From: Thermoplasmata archaeon
Lineage (GTDB): Archaea > Thermoplasmatota > E2 > UBA202 > JdFR-43
NCBI GenBank assembly: GCA_021161135.1
Contig: JAGHBD010000032.1
Span: 1 to 6,555 of the forward strand
Length of the DNA: 6,555 nucleotides
Direction of reading: 5' to 3'
The position numbers and the translations under genes were made by a program. This document shows, one piece after another, positions 6,056 through 6,555 of the stretch. Under the pieces are notes generated by a model that searched no databases, was not told where the DNA came from, and saw nothing but the letters and a program-made list of their open reading frames with translations. The number at the start of each line of letters is the position of its first letter. Position 1 is the stretch's first letter.

Positions 6056-6468
6056 TCTATTCCCTCCATTTCTGTTTTTCCCTCTATGTAATTCAATGCC
6101 TTCTCAACTTTTATGGCGAGTTCTTTCATTTTTTCTCTGTATATTCCTTTAAGCCCTTTTATCTCCTTACGCAGTTCTTTCAGGAGCTTCGAAATTCTGT
6201 CCATCTCCTCATCCATTATTTTTACAAAATCTATATTCGCAGAATAAACAAATTTCCTGTCTTTTCTTGTCCTTTCAACATAACCCATTCTGCGGAGAAC
6301 ATTTAGCGAGTTAATGGTCGTTGAATACGCACAGCCAATTTCACGAGCAATTTCATTGGCTGTCATACCATCTTTTGTAGCAAGCGTCGCAAATATATCT
6401 GCCTCAATCTCTCCAAAACCCCACCGCTTCAGCACTTCCCTAAGTTTCTTTCTCACCCTCTCAGCCAT
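6052..6468 (-). CDS. Winged-helix transcriptional regulator (TrmB/GbsR-like) with C-terminal coiled coil
   Basis: A 138-residue DNA-binding protein, probably a dimer. Residues 8-77 form a winged helix: WGFGEIEADIFATLA (first helices), TANEIAREIG (36-45), the recognition helix region AYSTTINSLNVLRRMG (47-62), and a basic wing VERTRKDRKFVYSA (64-77). This layout is that of the TrmB and GbsR/MarR-related families common in archaea. Residues 78-129 are a long charged helix with regular hydrophobic spacing, a likely coiled coil for dimerisation. It lacks the sugar-binding C-terminal domain of full-length TrmB and has no metal-binding Cys cluster, so the signal it senses is not apparent. It is the first gene of the operon and overlaps the radical SAM gene by four bases, which suggests it controls its own operon. 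Three TTTGYGA sites in its promoter are candidate binding sites. Start: first ATG, about 20 bases downstream of the predicted transcription start. Confidence 0.82.
   Translation of the reverse strand: MAERVRKKLREVLKRWGFGEIEADIFATLATKDGMTANEIAREIGCAYSTTINSLNVLRRMGYVERTRKDRKFVYSANIDFVKIMDEEMDRISKLLKELRKEIKGLKGIYREKMKELAIKVEKALNYIEGKTEMEGIE
6062..6067 (-). promoter_or_regulatory. Ribosome binding site of the radical SAM gene
   Basis: GGAGGG on the minus strand lies six bases upstream of the ATG at 6055, inside the last codons of the regulator gene. It is the clearest Shine-Dalgarno sequence in the window. It supports both the chosen start and translational coupling through the ATGA overlap. The gene-first messages in this window lack such a strong site. 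Confidence 0.75.
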
Positions 6469-6471
6469 ACT

Positions 6472-6495
6472 ATCACAAATTATGATATTTGCGAT
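6472..6495. promoter_or_regulatory. Inverted repeat, candidate operator of the regulator operon
   Basis: ATCACAAAT (6472-6480), six bases, then ATTTGCGAT (6487-6495): the arms are inverted copies matching at 8 of 9 positions. The repeat spans the predicted transcription start near 6489 and the short leader, up to four bases before the ATG at 6468. A dimeric winged-helix protein bound here would block transcription initiation. Binding by the adjacent regulator is inference. Confidence 0.6.
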
Positions 6496-6511
6496 AAATC
6501 AAATAATTTTA

Positions 6512-6528
6512 TATATAAATTTCGCAAA
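6512..6528 (-). promoter_or_regulatory. TATA box and BRE of the regulator-radical SAM operon, overlapped by a third TTTGCGA site
   Basis: On the minus strand TTTGCGAAA runs straight into TTTATATA (6512-6519), a strong BRE plus TATA arrangement. It predicts transcription from about 6489, giving a leader of roughly 20 bases. The BRE part contains TTTGCGA (6522-6528 as TCGCAAA on the plus strand), the same heptamer as in the downstream inverted repeat. Confidence 0.6.
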
Positions 6529-6555
6529 GTTTAAAAGCATATTTTTCCACTACAC

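Noticed and set aside
5754..6306. Plus-strand open frames rich in Phe, Leu and Ser that look like membrane proteins
   Set aside because: They are reverse-strand shadows of Lys- and Glu-rich coding sequence in the regulator and radical SAM genes; Lys and Glu codons read backwards as Phe, Leu and Ser.
6469..6555. A short precursor peptide gene upstream of the operon, which would make the SPASM protein a peptide maturase
   Set aside because: The 87 bases hold only the promoter and operator-like repeats, and there is no room for a small gene between the cluster genes. A precursor beyond the window edge cannot be excluded.

Overview
The window looks archaeal. The likely promoters are TATA boxes about 26 bases upstream of the first codon, several preceded by a purine-rich BRE-like stretch. 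Four of the six genes appear to be read from leaderless or nearly leaderless transcripts. Isoleucine ATA and arginine AGA/AGG codons are common. The gene families also fit: a TrmB/GbsR-like winged-helix regulator, a radical SAM protein with an AhbC/AhbD-type SPASM tail, and secreted proteins carrying PQQ-type propeller and fibronectin-type modules. A euryarchaeal lineage such as Thermoplasmatota is my best guess, at low confidence, because there is no rRNA or other marker gene.

Left half (1-3285), cell-surface block. Three neighbouring genes each encode a protein with a Sec-type signal peptide. The minus-strand gene at 1-256 is cut by the window edge and is the start of a PQQ-like beta-propeller protein. 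Diverging from it, 422-2509 encodes a secreted M28-family zinc aminopeptidase with a complete metal and catalytic residue set. Its C-terminal fibronectin-type domain is interrupted by a Ser/Thr-rich insert, and the protein ends in a Thr-Pro and Ser/Thr-rich tail. Next, 2593-3285 encodes a hydrophobic exported or membrane protein that I do not recognise. Each gene has its own TATA box. Secreted peptidases with surface-domain tails suggest peptide scavenging outside the cell.

Right half (3302-6468), minus-strand cluster in transcription order: winged-helix regulator (6468-6052), radical SAM/SPASM protein (6055-4616), glutamine synthetase-family enzyme (4594-3302). The regulator and radical SAM genes overlap by 4 bases (ATGA), and a strong ribosome binding site lies inside the end of the regulator gene, so they are surely one operon. 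The glutamine synthetase gene follows closely but has its own TATA box inside the end of the radical SAM gene and no ribosome binding site, so it may be transcribed separately. It meets the left block tail to tail across only 16 bases.

The most interesting signal is the promoter of the regulator operon. Three copies of TTTGYGA sit on the BRE, on the predicted transcription start and in the short leader, and two of them form a near-perfect inverted repeat. This looks like an autoregulatory operator. The function of the radical SAM enzyme, its extra N-terminal Cys-containing domain, the specificity of the divergent glutamine synthetase homologue, and the unrecognised membrane protein are the open questions. 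I found no RNA genes, CRISPR arrays or insertion sequences.
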